Below, in pieces: positions 41,901 to 50,575 of a DNA stretch of 63,546 nucleotides; within the stretch, counting starts at the first letter, position 1; every line of letters starts with the position of its first letter. Source of the DNA: Luteibacter yeojuensis (GTDB lineage: Bacteria; Pseudomonadota; Gammaproteobacteria; Xanthomonadales; Rhodanobacteraceae); NCBI RefSeq assembly GCF_000964085.1, contig NZ_JZRB01000013.1:1-63546 (forward strand), in the 5' to 3' direction. The translations under genes were made by a program, and so were the position numbers. Under the pieces are notes generated by a model that saw nothing but the letters and a program-made list of their open reading frames with translations, was not told the DNA's origin and ran no database searches.

Positions 41901-42141
41901 TGGTGATGGCCTGGCTGCCCGGCACCACGCCCGCGTCCTTCGCCGCCACGGCCTGGCGCGGATGCGAGCCCACCAGCGTGCTGGTGCTCGCGCCGCCGGC
42001 GTTGGCGGTGAGGCGTGGCGTGGCCGGGTTGGCCATGGATTTCACGGATGTGCCGAGATCGGCGGCCGCGACGGTGGACGACAAGGCACAGCCTGCCGCC
42101 AGGCTCGCCAACGCGAGCCATGCTGAAAACCTGCAAGACAT
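38911..42141 (-). CDS. S53 family (sedolisin/kumamolisin) serine-carboxyl peptidase with VCBS/FG-GAP C-terminus
   Basis: The 1076-residue preproprotein has a signal peptide (LALASLAAGCALSSTVAAA), a pro-kumamolisin activation domain (residues 75-215; LTLKRDADHEKAFRALLARQ, FHHWLTGKQLGDRFG), and an S53 catalytic domain with E335 and D339 in GDEGEAALDAEW, the oxyanion Asp in VSTGDGGS (D423) and Ser603 in AGGTSFAAPAM. The last ~300 residues carry repeats of the type DVDGDGYTDIVW, DVDGNGTTDLLW and DYDGDGVVDILW, an FG-GAP/VCBS beta-propeller. It is secreted and acid-active by family analogy. It is the downstream member of three tandem S53 genes. Confidence 0.95.
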   Translation of the reverse strand: MSCRFSAWLALASLAAGCALSSTVAAADLGTSVKSMANPATPRLTANAGGASTSTLVGSHPRQAVAAKDAGVVPGSQAITNITLTLKRDADHEKAFRALLARQTNPASPDFHHWLTGKQLGDRFGPATKDIDTLRQWLQGQGITVDSVSQDRMTLSLSGSADAVSRAFATSLHSYTVDGGGTRFANTTDAHVPAAVAPLVQGVSLHNFFPTPQHTPIAKARLDAKRGKFTTAAADNPDFTVPPGTINTATSYDLVPADFNTVYNVNPLWQRPTPVRGAGQTVVVLERTNVLPADVAHFRAAFLPNNSKGTFSTVHPTGQESAPCTDPGLNGDEGEAALDAEWAGAAAPDADIVLASCADTGATFGPFIAAIRLLDTTTGLPPPIFSLSYGACESADSSDAYLADIIWSDAAAQGVSVYVSTGDGGSTQCDQNALFYSTGGAQINGLAASTSAVAIGGTDFNDLGKESTYWTSTNLPKYQSAVTYIPEMTWNNSCASSHLYTLLGYSDGITACNDSVGRGQDFLQVGGGGGGPSSLFTQPEAQIGIRGSINHTSRTIPDVSLFSANGLYGHALVFCMSDSDNGGTACDFRDPDSVFANSAGGTSFAAPAMAGVQALLNQVNGERVGNPLNAFYGIAARQYGTVGAPNTKVLTACNANTGNTIASSCVFNNVVEGDIVQPCGTGSPNCDTGTKLNNLVGIVEGGDTTTHTLVPAWKANVGYSLATGLGSINASNLADAVTAWSAPGKRHYAVPADFLSLNDLFANDGYSDFAYIDGGSFHSVSMKGAVDLYDQAAAIDPSLKVIGYGDVVPGLDALSLQSGEVLLMDGNHKLNVWVSTGGGGYFPFVVNRDVPATWTLLGVGVHDASGQQKLVWFDTATSQIVWWALDLDPVTQNDIIVTGQSYPKQGIAGGKPVLADVDGDGYTDIVWTRSNSNGTAVWVDDRRDGYVAHALPDHPAGAVLQGVGDVDGNGTTDLLWTNSAGTQLSWWTMQGFAVTGTKSQAIPAGATLAGIGDYDGDGVVDILWRGANNRIVDWQGTGSGFTAANVADAFGTPLTVAASAILPANRFQGSHRLAAK

Positions 42142-42363
42142 GCAACGGACTCCCTTAAGCCAAGTGAAGGATCTGGATCTCCACCGACCTCCCTGCTCCC
42201 CATCCGGGCTCCCCCAAAACAAGGCCTGGCGTCAGGGTGTTCAGCCGCGCCAACGTACGCCCGCGACCGTGACGAAGGTATGACGCAGTTCACATTTGGC
42301 CGTCCAAATAAGCAAATTCGGGCAGGTTCGCAACTTCGTGCGATTCGCAAAAGTATCCATTGA

Positions 42364-44691
42364 CTACCTTATGCCCACGAACTTGCGCCACGCCCTGGCG
42401 AGGTTTGCCGCGTCCACCGAGCCAAGCCCACTGGCGAAGCTCCAGCCCGGCTGGGCCATGTAGGCGGCAGTCTCCGGTGAATAAGGTACGGCCGCGTTGG
42501 TGGTCGTGAGGCCTACCCTCACCGGATAGCCCCCGTAGTTCGCCGAACCGTAGAACGCGCAGTCGGGTGTCACGATGGGTACGCCGTGCTCGTCGACAAG
42601 GTCGTCGACCTCGACGCATTGTGTCGAGATGGATCCACGCGTGATGTTGTGGAATACGCAGCTAGCCGCGGGATCGTTGGCGTTGCAATCGGCGAGCGTC
42701 GGTGGCGCCCTGCCGCCCGGGGCGCCATAGGCTTCTTGCGCCAGCGCGTACAGGGTCGGTGCCGCATTGCCCTGTTTCATCGGCAGGCCACGGGTGGCCA
42801 GTGACTGGTTGATGAGCGCCTGGATCCCCGCGAACATCGGGGCTGCCAACGATATGTCGGTATCAACGTAGACCGATGTCGTAAGGCCCTTGTTGCACGG
42901 ATAGGCCTCGAGGCACATCACGAGGCCCGTGGCCTGCGCATACGAGCCGCCGAACAGCGCCACGTCGGGCACGTCGCGCGACTGGTCAAGCGGTGCGTTG
43001 TGCACCAGGCGCTGCCATGCAGGCTTGGCGTTGACGACCGAAGGCCCACCGCTGCCACCCACGGATGTCACGTAGTGCGCGTACGGGTCAAGCAGCAGGA
43101 GCATCTTGCAGAACGCCACCACATCCTTGAACCCGTTGGCCCTGGCGGCGACGGGGTTGCCGCACGAGGCGTTCCATGGGATTTCCGGCACGTACCCTTT
43201 GGCGGTGCCATAGACGGCATTTTGCTTCTTGCGGAAGTACTGCGCCGTGGTTCCGTCGAGTTCGTCGGCCAGGTCGGTACCGCCCACGGCCGTCACGTTG
43301 GGCGAACTGGCCAGCGACCCCGCGCTGATTCCTGCGCCATTGATCGGCACGCGGTAGAAGCTGGGATTGACGCTGTCGTCGCCGGCCCCCGCGAACACGG
43401 AGATGCCCTCGGCATCGGCCTGGGCCATCACGAGGTCCATGCCTGCCTTGCTGGCCGCGTCCGTCAGGTCTTCGCCATACGAAACCGTGAAGCTCATGAT
43501 GTCGGGACGCTCGTCGCCATTGACGATATTCGTCGCTGCGATGAAGAAGCCCTGATAGATGTTGGTGCTCGCGTCGCTGTAATCGTCCTTGACGGCAGAG
43601 CAATCGGCCACCTCGATGTGCGCGCCCGGGGCCATGGCCGTTGCCCATTCGGCATCCTGCGCACTCTCATCGTCCTCGATCAGCTCACCGTTGACCGTGT
43701 TGGTGTCGTAGCAGTTATCCAGGCCACCCAGCCGCGGGTTGAACTGCCGGAAATCGCCACCGTATTTCGCAAGGTCGAACGTCTCGACGAAATTGCTCCA
43801 GTCATGGGGCAACGCGGTGCCGAGCTCCACCAGCGCGATGGTCACGCCCTTCCCCGTGATGCCCTGTTTGTGCAACCTGGCGGCGCCGTACATCTGCGCG
43901 AGGTCATCGGGCACGAGGCCGCGCAGCCCGAGCAGATCGCTCGTGCCGATCGCCATGGGCCGGGCGCCGCCAGCACCCACCGTCGGGCTGGTGTCACGCA
44001 TGAAGCGGCCCGTCGACGCGTCGCGCTTCGCAGGTACGAGCGGGGCGCGCACGGGTGCAGGCCGGCCGTTCAGGCCAACGACCCCTGCGACGACATCGCG
44101 CAGGGCCGAGGGTATGGCCATGTCGCCTGACAGGACCGTACCCCTGCGCCCGCCGACGTCGTACTGCATCGGTTGCGCATGGAAGGCGCCGCCCACCTGC
44201 GCCGCGGTGGCCGTGATGTCCATCAGCGACTGGTTGGGATACACGGCATTGACCGTGACGCCCTGGCTGCGCAGCCACGACGCGACCGCGCTGATGTCGG
44301 CATCCGCGGCGCCAAAGGCCTTGCCGTACTCGGCGGGGGTCAGCCATTGGTGGAAGCGTGGCGAGGCAGGGTCGTGCTGGTCGGCCACGAGCTGCTGCAA
44401 GCGTGCCAGGCGCACCGCGCTGGGCTTCAGTACCAGTTGCAGATGGGCCAGCCGCGTGCCGGCGGCCATCGGCACCGGTTTCGACGCACCCACGGGAACG
44501 GCAGCCCGTGAGCCGACCAACGCTACGAGGTGGCGGCTGTCGATTGGTTGCGTTATCCGCGGCACTTCGGCCCCATCCTGGGTAGGGAGCGTGGCCGCCT
44601 GGCCGTGCACCGGTGCGGCGCAGAGCGCGGCCAGGGCGGTCGAGGCCAGCCCGGCGGCCGCCAGGCGTGCGATGAAAGCGTGAGAAGCCAT
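42364..44691 (-). CDS. S53 family peptidase homologue with altered Ser motif
   Basis: The 775-residue protein has a signal peptide (LAAAGLASTALAALCAAPVHG), a prodomain (FHQWLTPAEYGKAFG) and an S53 domain. Acidic residues E342 and D346 (DDESAQDAEW) and D438 (AGAGDDS) are kept. The nucleophile motif, SGTS or GGTS in the family, reads T611-D-I-S614 in VDTDISLAAPMF; serine remains but the invariant Gly-Thr is gone. It has no C-terminal propeller. It may be a weak enzyme or a pseudo-peptidase. It lies 15 bp after the next S53 gene and probably shares its transcript. Confidence 0.93.
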   Translation of the reverse strand: MASHAFIARLAAAGLASTALAALCAAPVHGQAATLPTQDGAEVPRITQPIDSRHLVALVGSRAAVPVGASKPVPMAAGTRLAHLQLVLKPSAVRLARLQQLVADQHDPASPRFHQWLTPAEYGKAFGAADADISAVASWLRSQGVTVNAVYPNQSLMDITATAAQVGGAFHAQPMQYDVGGRRGTVLSGDMAIPSALRDVVAGVVGLNGRPAPVRAPLVPAKRDASTGRFMRDTSPTVGAGGARPMAIGTSDLLGLRGLVPDDLAQMYGAARLHKQGITGKGVTIALVELGTALPHDWSNFVETFDLAKYGGDFRQFNPRLGGLDNCYDTNTVNGELIEDDESAQDAEWATAMAPGAHIEVADCSAVKDDYSDASTNIYQGFFIAATNIVNGDERPDIMSFTVSYGEDLTDAASKAGMDLVMAQADAEGISVFAGAGDDSVNPSFYRVPINGAGISAGSLASSPNVTAVGGTDLADELDGTTAQYFRKKQNAVYGTAKGYVPEIPWNASCGNPVAARANGFKDVVAFCKMLLLLDPYAHYVTSVGGSGGPSVVNAKPAWQRLVHNAPLDQSRDVPDVALFGGSYAQATGLVMCLEAYPCNKGLTTSVYVDTDISLAAPMFAGIQALINQSLATRGLPMKQGNAAPTLYALAQEAYGAPGGRAPPTLADCNANDPAASCVFHNITRGSISTQCVEVDDLVDEHGVPIVTPDCAFYGSANYGGYPVRVGLTTTNAAVPYSPETAAYMAQPGWSFASGLGSVDAANLARAWRKFVGIR

Positions 44692-44706
44692 GGTGTTCTC
44701 CCGTTG

Positions 44707-47010
44707 TCAGTGCGTCGCAGGCGGAACGCCGTCGAAGGCGGCCCACGCGTTAAGGAGGTTTGCGGCATTGACCGAACCCAGGCCCGAGGCGAAGCTCCAG
44801 CCGGGTTGGGCGACATAGGCCGCTGTCCTGTCGTTGTATTTCTTCGCATCGGTGGACGAGAGGCCGATCTGTATGTCGCCGTGATCGATCGTGCCGATGA
44901 AATAGCACTGGCTGGTGGCCACGCCACTGGGGATCGATTGGAGGCACTCCGTGGCGATGGAGCCGCGCGTGATGTTGTGGAAGACGCACGCCTGCGTGCC
45001 GTCACGGCCGTTGTCGGCGCTGCACCGTGCCAGCGACGCCGGTGCCTTGCCGGATGGCCCGCCATACTCCGCCTGCGCAAGCGCATACAGCGTGGGTGCC
45101 GCATTGCCCTGCCTGGATGGAACACCGCGCTTGGCGAGCCCCTGCTCAACCAGTGCCTGGAGCCCCGCGAACAGGGGCGAGGACAGCGACGTGCCACCCG
45201 TCACCTCGATCGGCGTGGTGAAGCCCGGCGTGCACGGATACTGGGCCGTGCACACCACCGCATAGGTATGCTCGCCATACGAGCCGGCGAACAGCGCCAC
45301 GTCAGGGATATCACGGCTCTGGTCCTTCGCGGCGCCATGGACGATGCGCTGCCACGCAGGCTTGCCGTCCACGATGGAAGGCCCGCCGCTGGCGCCCTCA
45401 GATGTCACATACCACCCCTGCTGGTCGTACTTGATGAGGTACTTGCAGAAGGCCACCGCGCCTGGGAACCCGCCAAACTGCGTCGCGGCCGCGACTTCAT
45501 TGCCGCATGACTGGTTCCACGGTATCTCCGGGACATACCCCGTCAGCGTGCCGTAATTTGGCCCGGCCTTCCTGGAGAAATACTTTGCCGTCGTGCCATC
45601 GAGCACGTCGGCCGTGTCGGTACCACCCACGGCGGTGACGTGGGGCGACGTAGCGACGGCGTTGGCGTTGATGCCGTAGCCGCGGATCACGGCGCCGTTC
45701 CAGCTCGCGTTCGCGCCCGAATCACCCGTGGAGACGAACACCGCGATGCCTTCCGCATCCGCCTGCGCCCACATCAGATCGAACGCCGTCTTGCTCGCGG
45801 CATCCACGTCGTGCTCGCCAAAGCCGTAGCTGGCGCTGATGATGTCCGGTCGCGCCGACCCATTCACCAGGTTGCTTGCCGCCATGTAGACGCCACCGAA
45901 GAAGTTGTCGTTCACCGGCTTGCCCGCGGCATCCGCGTCGGCGCACGTGGCAACCTCGATGTGCGCGCCGGGCGCCATCGCCGTCGCCCACTCCGCGTCG
46001 AGCAGCGTCTCTTCGTCGTCGGCCTGGATGCCGCTGACGGCGTTGCCATCCAGGCAGTTCGCCATGCCGTCAACCTGCGGCTGGAACTGGGTGAACGTCC
46101 CGCCGTACCCATCAAGGTGGAACTGCTTCGTGAAGTTCGACCAATCCGCCGGCACCATGTCGTTGTCTTCCACCACCGCGATCGTCACGCCCTTGCCCGT
46201 GATGCCCTGCGCGCGCAGGCCATCGGCGCCGTACATCTTGATGAGGTCATCGGGTACCAACCCGCGTGTGCCGCTTTCGAACGTGACCGCCATGGGGCTG
46301 GCCGCCATCGCGGCGCGCGACGCGTCCGTCGGCCGCAGTCGCGCACCGGGCGCGCCAGGCGCGCCGTCTAGCACACGCGCCTTCAGGTGTTGCGGCACAG
46401 GGTGGAAATCGTGCAGGCCGAGGACACCGGCGATCACGGGCGAGAGTGCCGCCGGCACGGCTATGTCGTTTGCGTTCGCGATATGCTTTGCCGCCCCATC
46501 GGCATAGACGCGCAGCGGCGCCCGAAAGGCCTTCCGCACCAACCCGGCGTCGCCGCTGAAATCGATCTGCGTCTTGTTCGGGTACACGGCATGGACCGTG
46601 AAGCCTTCCGACACCAACCACGCGCGCACGGCGTCGATGTCGCTATCGGCAAGCCCGAACCGCTTGCCGTACTGTTCGGGTGTCAGCCAATGGTGGAACG
46701 TTGGCGAGGCCGGGTCGTGCTGGGCGGCCACGAGCGTCTCAAGCCGCGCCAGCTGGTCATCGCTCGGCTTCAGCACGACCTGGAGATGCATGACACGCAT
46801 CGTGTCGGGGACGTCGCCGGTGGTTTTTAGCCCCGCGATGAGCGCGGGGTGGCTGTTCGGCACCGTGGCCCGCTGGGCAGCGTTCACCGCGTGCAACACA
46901 CGGGGTGGCGCGGGCGCCGTATCGTCGGCGGGGGCCTGGGCAGCGCGGCTTGCACCGCCTGCGCTGGCTAGTGCAACGAACACGGAGGAAAGGAGAAGAC
47001 GCCTGGACAT
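44707..47010 (-). CDS. S53 family (sedolisin/kumamolisin) peptidase
   Basis: The 767-residue preproprotein has a signal peptide (LLLSSVFVALASAGGASRA), the activation domain (MHLQVVLKPSDDQLARLETL, FHHWLTPEQYGKRFG) and an intact catalytic set: E and D in DDEETLLDAEWA, Asp in VSTGDSGA, Ser in VTGGTSLSSPLF. It is the upstream, first-transcribed gene of three S53 genes and is closest to the middle one (shared WATAMAPGAHIEVA, VPEIPWNxSCGN, FHNITRGSI). Predicted to be exported and autoprocessed. Substrate proteins are unknown. Confidence 0.95.
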   Translation of the reverse strand: MSRRLLLSSVFVALASAGGASRAAQAPADDTAPAPPRVLHAVNAAQRATVPNSHPALIAGLKTTGDVPDTMRVMHLQVVLKPSDDQLARLETLVAAQHDPASPTFHHWLTPEQYGKRFGLADSDIDAVRAWLVSEGFTVHAVYPNKTQIDFSGDAGLVRKAFRAPLRVYADGAAKHIANANDIAVPAALSPVIAGVLGLHDFHPVPQHLKARVLDGAPGAPGARLRPTDASRAAMAASPMAVTFESGTRGLVPDDLIKMYGADGLRAQGITGKGVTIAVVEDNDMVPADWSNFTKQFHLDGYGGTFTQFQPQVDGMANCLDGNAVSGIQADDEETLLDAEWATAMAPGAHIEVATCADADAAGKPVNDNFFGGVYMAASNLVNGSARPDIISASYGFGEHDVDAASKTAFDLMWAQADAEGIAVFVSTGDSGANASWNGAVIRGYGINANAVATSPHVTAVGGTDTADVLDGTTAKYFSRKAGPNYGTLTGYVPEIPWNQSCGNEVAAATQFGGFPGAVAFCKYLIKYDQQGWYVTSEGASGGPSIVDGKPAWQRIVHGAAKDQSRDIPDVALFAGSYGEHTYAVVCTAQYPCTPGFTTPIEVTGGTSLSSPLFAGLQALVEQGLAKRGVPSRQGNAAPTLYALAQAEYGGPSGKAPASLARCSADNGRDGTQACVFHNITRGSIATECLQSIPSGVATSQCYFIGTIDHGDIQIGLSSTDAKKYNDRTAAYVAQPGWSFASGLGSVNAANLLNAWAAFDGVPPATH

Positions 47011-47207
47011 GGTCACCTCTGCGTGGACGGTGGAAGACACGCCCCCTCCCGGTGGCGCGAATGCGCCGCCGGGTCCGTGTCGGTCAGGAATACCCTGTGG
47101 CATGCCGGATAAGCGCATGCGCTTGCAGTTGAAGTCTTTCGATACGCAAGCACAAGGCGGTGGGCTGGAAATTGTTTCCAGTGGAACGAACGGCCATCCG
47201 AGGCACC

Positions 47208-47621
47208 ATGGCCACCAGCATCCATGGAAACCAGACGATGAATGAAACCGACGAGGTGCTCGCCGTGGCCGGCCGGCGCGCGACAGCCATGATGGCAGCC
47301 GATGTGGAAGGCGTTGCCCTCCTGCTTGACGAGCGTTGTGTCTACACGCACTCCAGCGGGCTTACCGATACCAAGGAAAGTTACATCGCCGCGCTACGCA
47401 AGCAGGCGTACATCTACCATGCCGTGGAAACGGTGGCCGTCGAGCATGCGGTGATCATCGGCCACCTTGTCATCCTCAACAGCGTCATGCGTGTATCGAT
47501 GACCGTGAAGGCCACGGGGACCTCCGTCGATAGGAAGATCAAGGTGACCGAAATGTGGGTCCGCGACCAGGAAGGGCCTGGCTGGAAGCTACTGATCAGC
47601 CACTCGACGAACCTGGCGTAA
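47208..47621 (+). CDS. NTF2-like (DUF4440/SnoaL) protein
   Basis: The ~137-residue protein matches the NTF2-like fold: EVLAVAGRRATAMMAADVEGVALLLDER at the helical start, YTHSSGLTDTKESYIAALRK, and the strand end GWKLLISHSTNLA. Family members bind small ligands or act as isomerases. The start could be 47208 or 47238; GAGG precedes the former. It is divergent from the S53 genes and overlaps the convergent AraC gene by 26 bp. The function is not specified by the sequence. Confidence 0.85.
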   Translation: MATSIHGNQTMNETDEVLAVAGRRATAMMAADVEGVALLLDERCVYTHSSGLTDTKESYIAALRKQAYIYHAVETVAVEHAVIIGHLVILNSVMRVSMTVKATGTSVDRKIKVTEMWVRDQEGPGWKLLISHSTNLA

Positions 47622-48546
47622 GCCGGCGGTACGCCAGCGGCGGCATCGCATACCGCTTCAGGAAGGCGGCGCTGAACGCCGCATGGCGCGCGTACCCACA
47701 CGCCGCGGCGACGTCGGCCACGGGCATGCTGGTGGTGCGCAGCATCGCACTCGCCATGCGCATCCGTTCTTCGGTGAGGTAGCGCTGCGGCGACATGCCA
47801 ACGGCGCGGTGGAACAGGCGCGCGAAATGGAACGGGCTTACGCTGGCCACTCGGGCCATGTCCGCAAGGGTGATGTGCTGCTCGAGGTTTGCCTGCATGA
47901 ATTCGATGACGCGGGCGAGGCGGCGATCCGTGATGCCGCCCACGCGGCGATCATCCTCCGCGGGATCGAACGCACGTCCATGGGCATGCACCAGGTGCAT
48001 GGCAAGCCACCGCGCGCCTTGCTCCGCATACAGTTCACCAGCGCCTTGCTTGTTCGCCTTCACCAGCGCGGCGAGGGTGCCACCGATGGCCATGTCGTTG
48101 AGTACGAGCGACGAACCCACGTCCGTGTGCAGGTGTTGCCCCGGACGACGCAAGGCATCGGCCGCCTCCTCGAGGAATAGCCGGGGCAGATAGATGGCAG
48201 CCAGGCGGAAGGGCTGCTCGGGATGGCGGTTGCGCCAGCGCAGGCGCATGGCCTGGCCGCCGTCGTTGACGGCCACCGAACCCGCGTGCAGGATCGCGCG
48301 GCTGGTGCGACGGCCGTAATGCGCCGTGATGTCCCAGGCCCCGGCAAGCGCAACAACGAGGCGGATATCGGGAGTCAAGCGCCGCTCATAGTCGTCGCTG
48401 GCACCCGTGGCCTCGAAGTGGTCGAGCAACAATGACGACCACCCAAGCTGGCGGCTGGATGCCACCAGTGTCGCGTTCGCCGGCTCGACATCCTTGGCTT
48501 CGAGGCTTTCGCGGGCGAAAACGGGGGTACGCGCTTGGTGCGTCAT
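47596..48546 (-). CDS. AraC-family transcriptional regulator
   Basis: The 316-residue protein has a cupin-like N-terminal sensing domain and a C-terminal AraC pair of helix-turn-helices (ITLADMARVASVSPFHFARLFHRAVGMSPQRYL split over residues 225-260, then PVADVAAACGYARHAAFSAAF). It is 59 bp downstream of an FMN reductase gene on the same strand and may be part of that operon. The ATG at 48546 is preferred over an in-frame start 42 codons upstream that would overlap the neighbour. Confidence 0.9.
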   Translation of the reverse strand: MTHQARTPVFARESLEAKDVEPANATLVASSRQLGWSSLLLDHFEATGASDDYERRLTPDIRLVVALAGAWDITAHYGRRTSRAILHAGSVAVNDGGQAMRLRWRNRHPEQPFRLAAIYLPRLFLEEAADALRRPGQHLHTDVGSSLVLNDMAIGGTLAALVKANKQGAGELYAEQGARWLAMHLVHAHGRAFDPAEDDRRVGGITDRRLARVIEFMQANLEQHITLADMARVASVSPFHFARLFHRAVGMSPQRYLTEERMRMASAMLRTTSMPVADVAAACGYARHAAFSAAFLKRYAMPPLAYRRLTPGSSSG

Positions 48547-48605
48547 GCCAGGGCCGCCGTGATGCACGAATTCGGCCCGATAGTGCGCCCGCGGGGCCGC
48601 CGCGT

Positions 48606-49211
48606 CTAGGTCGATCGATGCGCGGCGTCGGTTTCCAGCAGCTTGCGCCCACGCACGATCAGGTCGATCCACCCGGCAAACGCGTGGCCAACCTGCACCA
48701 CCAGGTCTTTCAGGGGGCCATCGACCAGGCAGCCTTCCGCGTCGAAGCTCTCATCGGTGACCCTTGCGAGGTAGGCCTCGGGTTGCTGCATCAGCGGCAT
48801 GTTGAGGAACACGCAGTACTGGCGCAGGTGGTGGTTCGCACCGAACCCGCCGATGGAACCCGGCGCCGCCGTGACGATGGCGGCAGGCTTCTTGTCCCAC
48901 ACGCTTTGCCCATAGGGCCGAGACCCGGTATCGATCGCGTTTTTCAGGAAGCCGGGTACGCCACGGTTATATTCCGGGGTGACGAAAAGCACGCCATCCA
49001 TCGGGCGCACCTGGTCACGGAAGCGAACCACCGACGGCGGCGGGTCCGCCTCTTCGTCCTGGTTGTAGTGAGGCAAGCCGCCAATGTCGATGATTTCGCA
49101 GTCCAGCCATTCCTGTGTGAACGCGGCAAGCGAGTTGGCGATGCGCCGGTTGATGCTGTCGCGGCGAAGGCTGCCTACGAGGATGGCGATGCGGTGCCTG
49201 GGGAGTGCCAT
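48606..49211 (-). CDS. NADPH-dependent FMN reductase (ArsH/ChrR/YieF-like)
   Basis: The 201-residue flavodoxin-like protein has the flavin-binding loop ILVGSLRRDSINRRIANSLA and the signature LFVTPEYNRGVPGFLKNAIDTGSRP, then APGSIGGFGANHHLRQ. This family (quinone or chromate reductase, for example ChrR/YieF) performs two-electron reduction of quinones and protects from redox stress. The gene lies 17 bp after a small XapX gene, with which it appears co-transcribed. A LysR gene is divergent. Confidence 0.93.
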   Translation of the reverse strand: MALPRHRIAILVGSLRRDSINRRIANSLAAFTQEWLDCEIIDIGGLPHYNQDEEADPPPSVVRFRDQVRPMDGVLFVTPEYNRGVPGFLKNAIDTGSRPYGQSVWDKKPAAIVTAAPGSIGGFGANHHLRQYCVFLNMPLMQQPEAYLARVTDESFDAEGCLVDGPLKDLVVQVGHAFAGWIDLIVRGRKLLETDAAHRST

Positions 49212-49228
49212 GCGGAAACCTCAATAAC

Positions 49229-49405
49229 CTAGGTTGTGAACCAGCGGACCAGGTATCGGCCCAGGATCTCGCCCACCAGGATGCCGAGGAGCCCTAGCAG
49301 CGCGACGGCGGGTGGTGCCGGCGATTTGACCCGGAACACCGCATAGAGCACGCCGACAAGAAGGCCCATGGCAAGCGACAGCGCGTACGGCTTGAGCAGC
49401 ATCAT
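49229..49405 (-). CDS. XapX-domain small membrane protein, 58 aa
   Basis: The 58-residue protein is short and easily missed. It has two hydrophobic helices (YALSLAMGLLVGVLYAVFRV and VALLGLLGILVGEILG) joined by KSPAPPA, the XapX domain pattern. XapX proteins are often beside FMN reductase or xanthosine-transport genes, usually under LysR control. It starts at ATG 49403-49405 and ends 17 bp before the FMN reductase start. The divergent LysR gene lies 197 bp away. Confidence 0.9.
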   Translation of the reverse strand: MMLLKPYALSLAMGLLVGVLYAVFRVKSPAPPAVALLGLLGILVGEILGRYLVRWFTT

Positions 49406-49514
49406 GGTCCAGGGTATCGCCGGGGATGGACCGTTGGGAATGTACCGGCGCCTCGCTCGCCAGCCTACCGCGCGTGGCGGATTCAGTTTCCGGCATGCCG
49501 GATTGTCGCCATAT

Positions 49515-49589
49515 TGCGCAGTGGTATCGCCACCGTGCCGTCACGCTTCCTTGCCCGGCCACGAGCCGGAACACTGCGCATGCGCAGTG
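49515..49589. promoter_or_regulatory. Perfect 18-bp palindrome and repeated half-site before a LysR gene
   Basis: CACTGCGCATGCGCAGTG (49572-49589) is a perfect palindrome, ending 13 bp before the LysR start codon. Its half TGCGCAGTG recurs at 49515-49523, 66 bp from the second half. The layout suits an operator for autoregulation and for control of the divergent XapX-FMN reductase operon. This is inferred; other proteins could bind it. Confidence 0.6.
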
Positions 49590-49602
49590 GTGGAGGTGGG
49601 GC

Positions 49603-50517
49603 ATGCTTGACCTGAACGACTTTCGTTTTTTCGTCGAAGTGGTGGATCGCGGCGGCTTCTCAGCGGCCGGCCGGGCGCTGGAACGCTCCACGTCGACCAT
49701 CAGCTACCGGATCCAGCAGCTCGAGCGCGCACTGGGCCTGGTGCTGCTGGCGCGCTCGACGCGGCAACTGAACATGACCCCCGCTGGCGAGGAGTTCTAC
49801 CAGCACGCCCAGTCGATGCTCGAACGCGCCGCGCAGGCCGAGCATGCGATGCGCGGCCGGCGGGCGGCGCCGGACGGCATCGTGCGCTTTACCGTGGGTG
49901 TCGCCGTCGCACAGTTCGCCATGCCCGAGATGCTGATGCGCTTCATGGCGGCGTACCCGGGCGTGGAGCTGGTGCAACACACCACGGACACCGCCGTGGA
50001 CGTGGTGGCGGAGGGGTATGACATCGCCATTCGCGCCCACTCCACGCCGCTGCCCGACTCCGGCCTCGTTCAGCGGCCGCTGGCGGAGGTGCCATGGCAC
50101 CTCTTCGCCGCGCCGGGCTACGTTGCGCAGGCCACCATGCCGACCAGGCCAGGTGACCTCGGCGCGCACCCCGCCTTGTTCATGCGCCGCGACCACGTCA
50201 CCCCTGCGTGGCACCTGCGGCGCGAGGACGACCGGCACGCGGTGGCGCACGTTCCGCTGCACCCGCGCATGTTGGCCAGCTGCGTCGCCACGCTAAAGCG
50301 TGCCGCCGTCCACGGCATGGGCATCGTCGCGCTGCCTGCCTACCATTGCCGGGACGAAATCCGAGAGGGCACGTTGGTGCGCGTGCTTCCGGACTGGGTC
50401 GCGGCGGACGCCAGCATCACCGCGCTGATGCCGAGCCGCTGGGGCCTGAGTGCCGCCGCGCGCGCGTTCGTCGACCACCTGGTGGAGGAGTTCCCGGGTG
50501 CCGTGCGCATCGATTGA
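49603..50517 (+). CDS. LysR-family transcriptional regulator
   Basis: The 304-residue protein has the N-terminal helix-turn-helix (FRFFVEVVDRGGFSAAGRALERSTSTISYRIQQLE in two segments) and the effector domain (YDIAIRAHSTPLPDSGLVQRPLAEVPWHLFA). It belongs to the CrgA/DsdC-like group with a short arm. It starts at ATG 49603 after GGAGGTGGGG, a strong site, and is divergent from xapX. The palindrome directly upstream suggests autoregulation. Confidence 0.94.
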   Translation: MLDLNDFRFFVEVVDRGGFSAAGRALERSTSTISYRIQQLERALGLVLLARSTRQLNMTPAGEEFYQHAQSMLERAAQAEHAMRGRRAAPDGIVRFTVGVAVAQFAMPEMLMRFMAAYPGVELVQHTTDTAVDVVAEGYDIAIRAHSTPLPDSGLVQRPLAEVPWHLFAAPGYVAQATMPTRPGDLGAHPALFMRRDHVTPAWHLRREDDRHAVAHVPLHPRMLASCVATLKRAAVHGMGIVALPAYHCRDEIREGTLVRVLPDWVAADASITALMPSRWGLSAAARAFVDHLVEEFPGAVRID

Positions 50518-50575
50518 GCACGCAACGTCGCGCAAGGCGCGGCATACTGGCGCATCCCCATTCCAAGGAATGCCC

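Noticed and set aside
47596-48672. Longer AraC form starting at 48672
   Set aside because: The extra 42 residues are Arg/Ala-rich and overlap the FMN reductase gene; the ATG at 48546 gives the family-like start.
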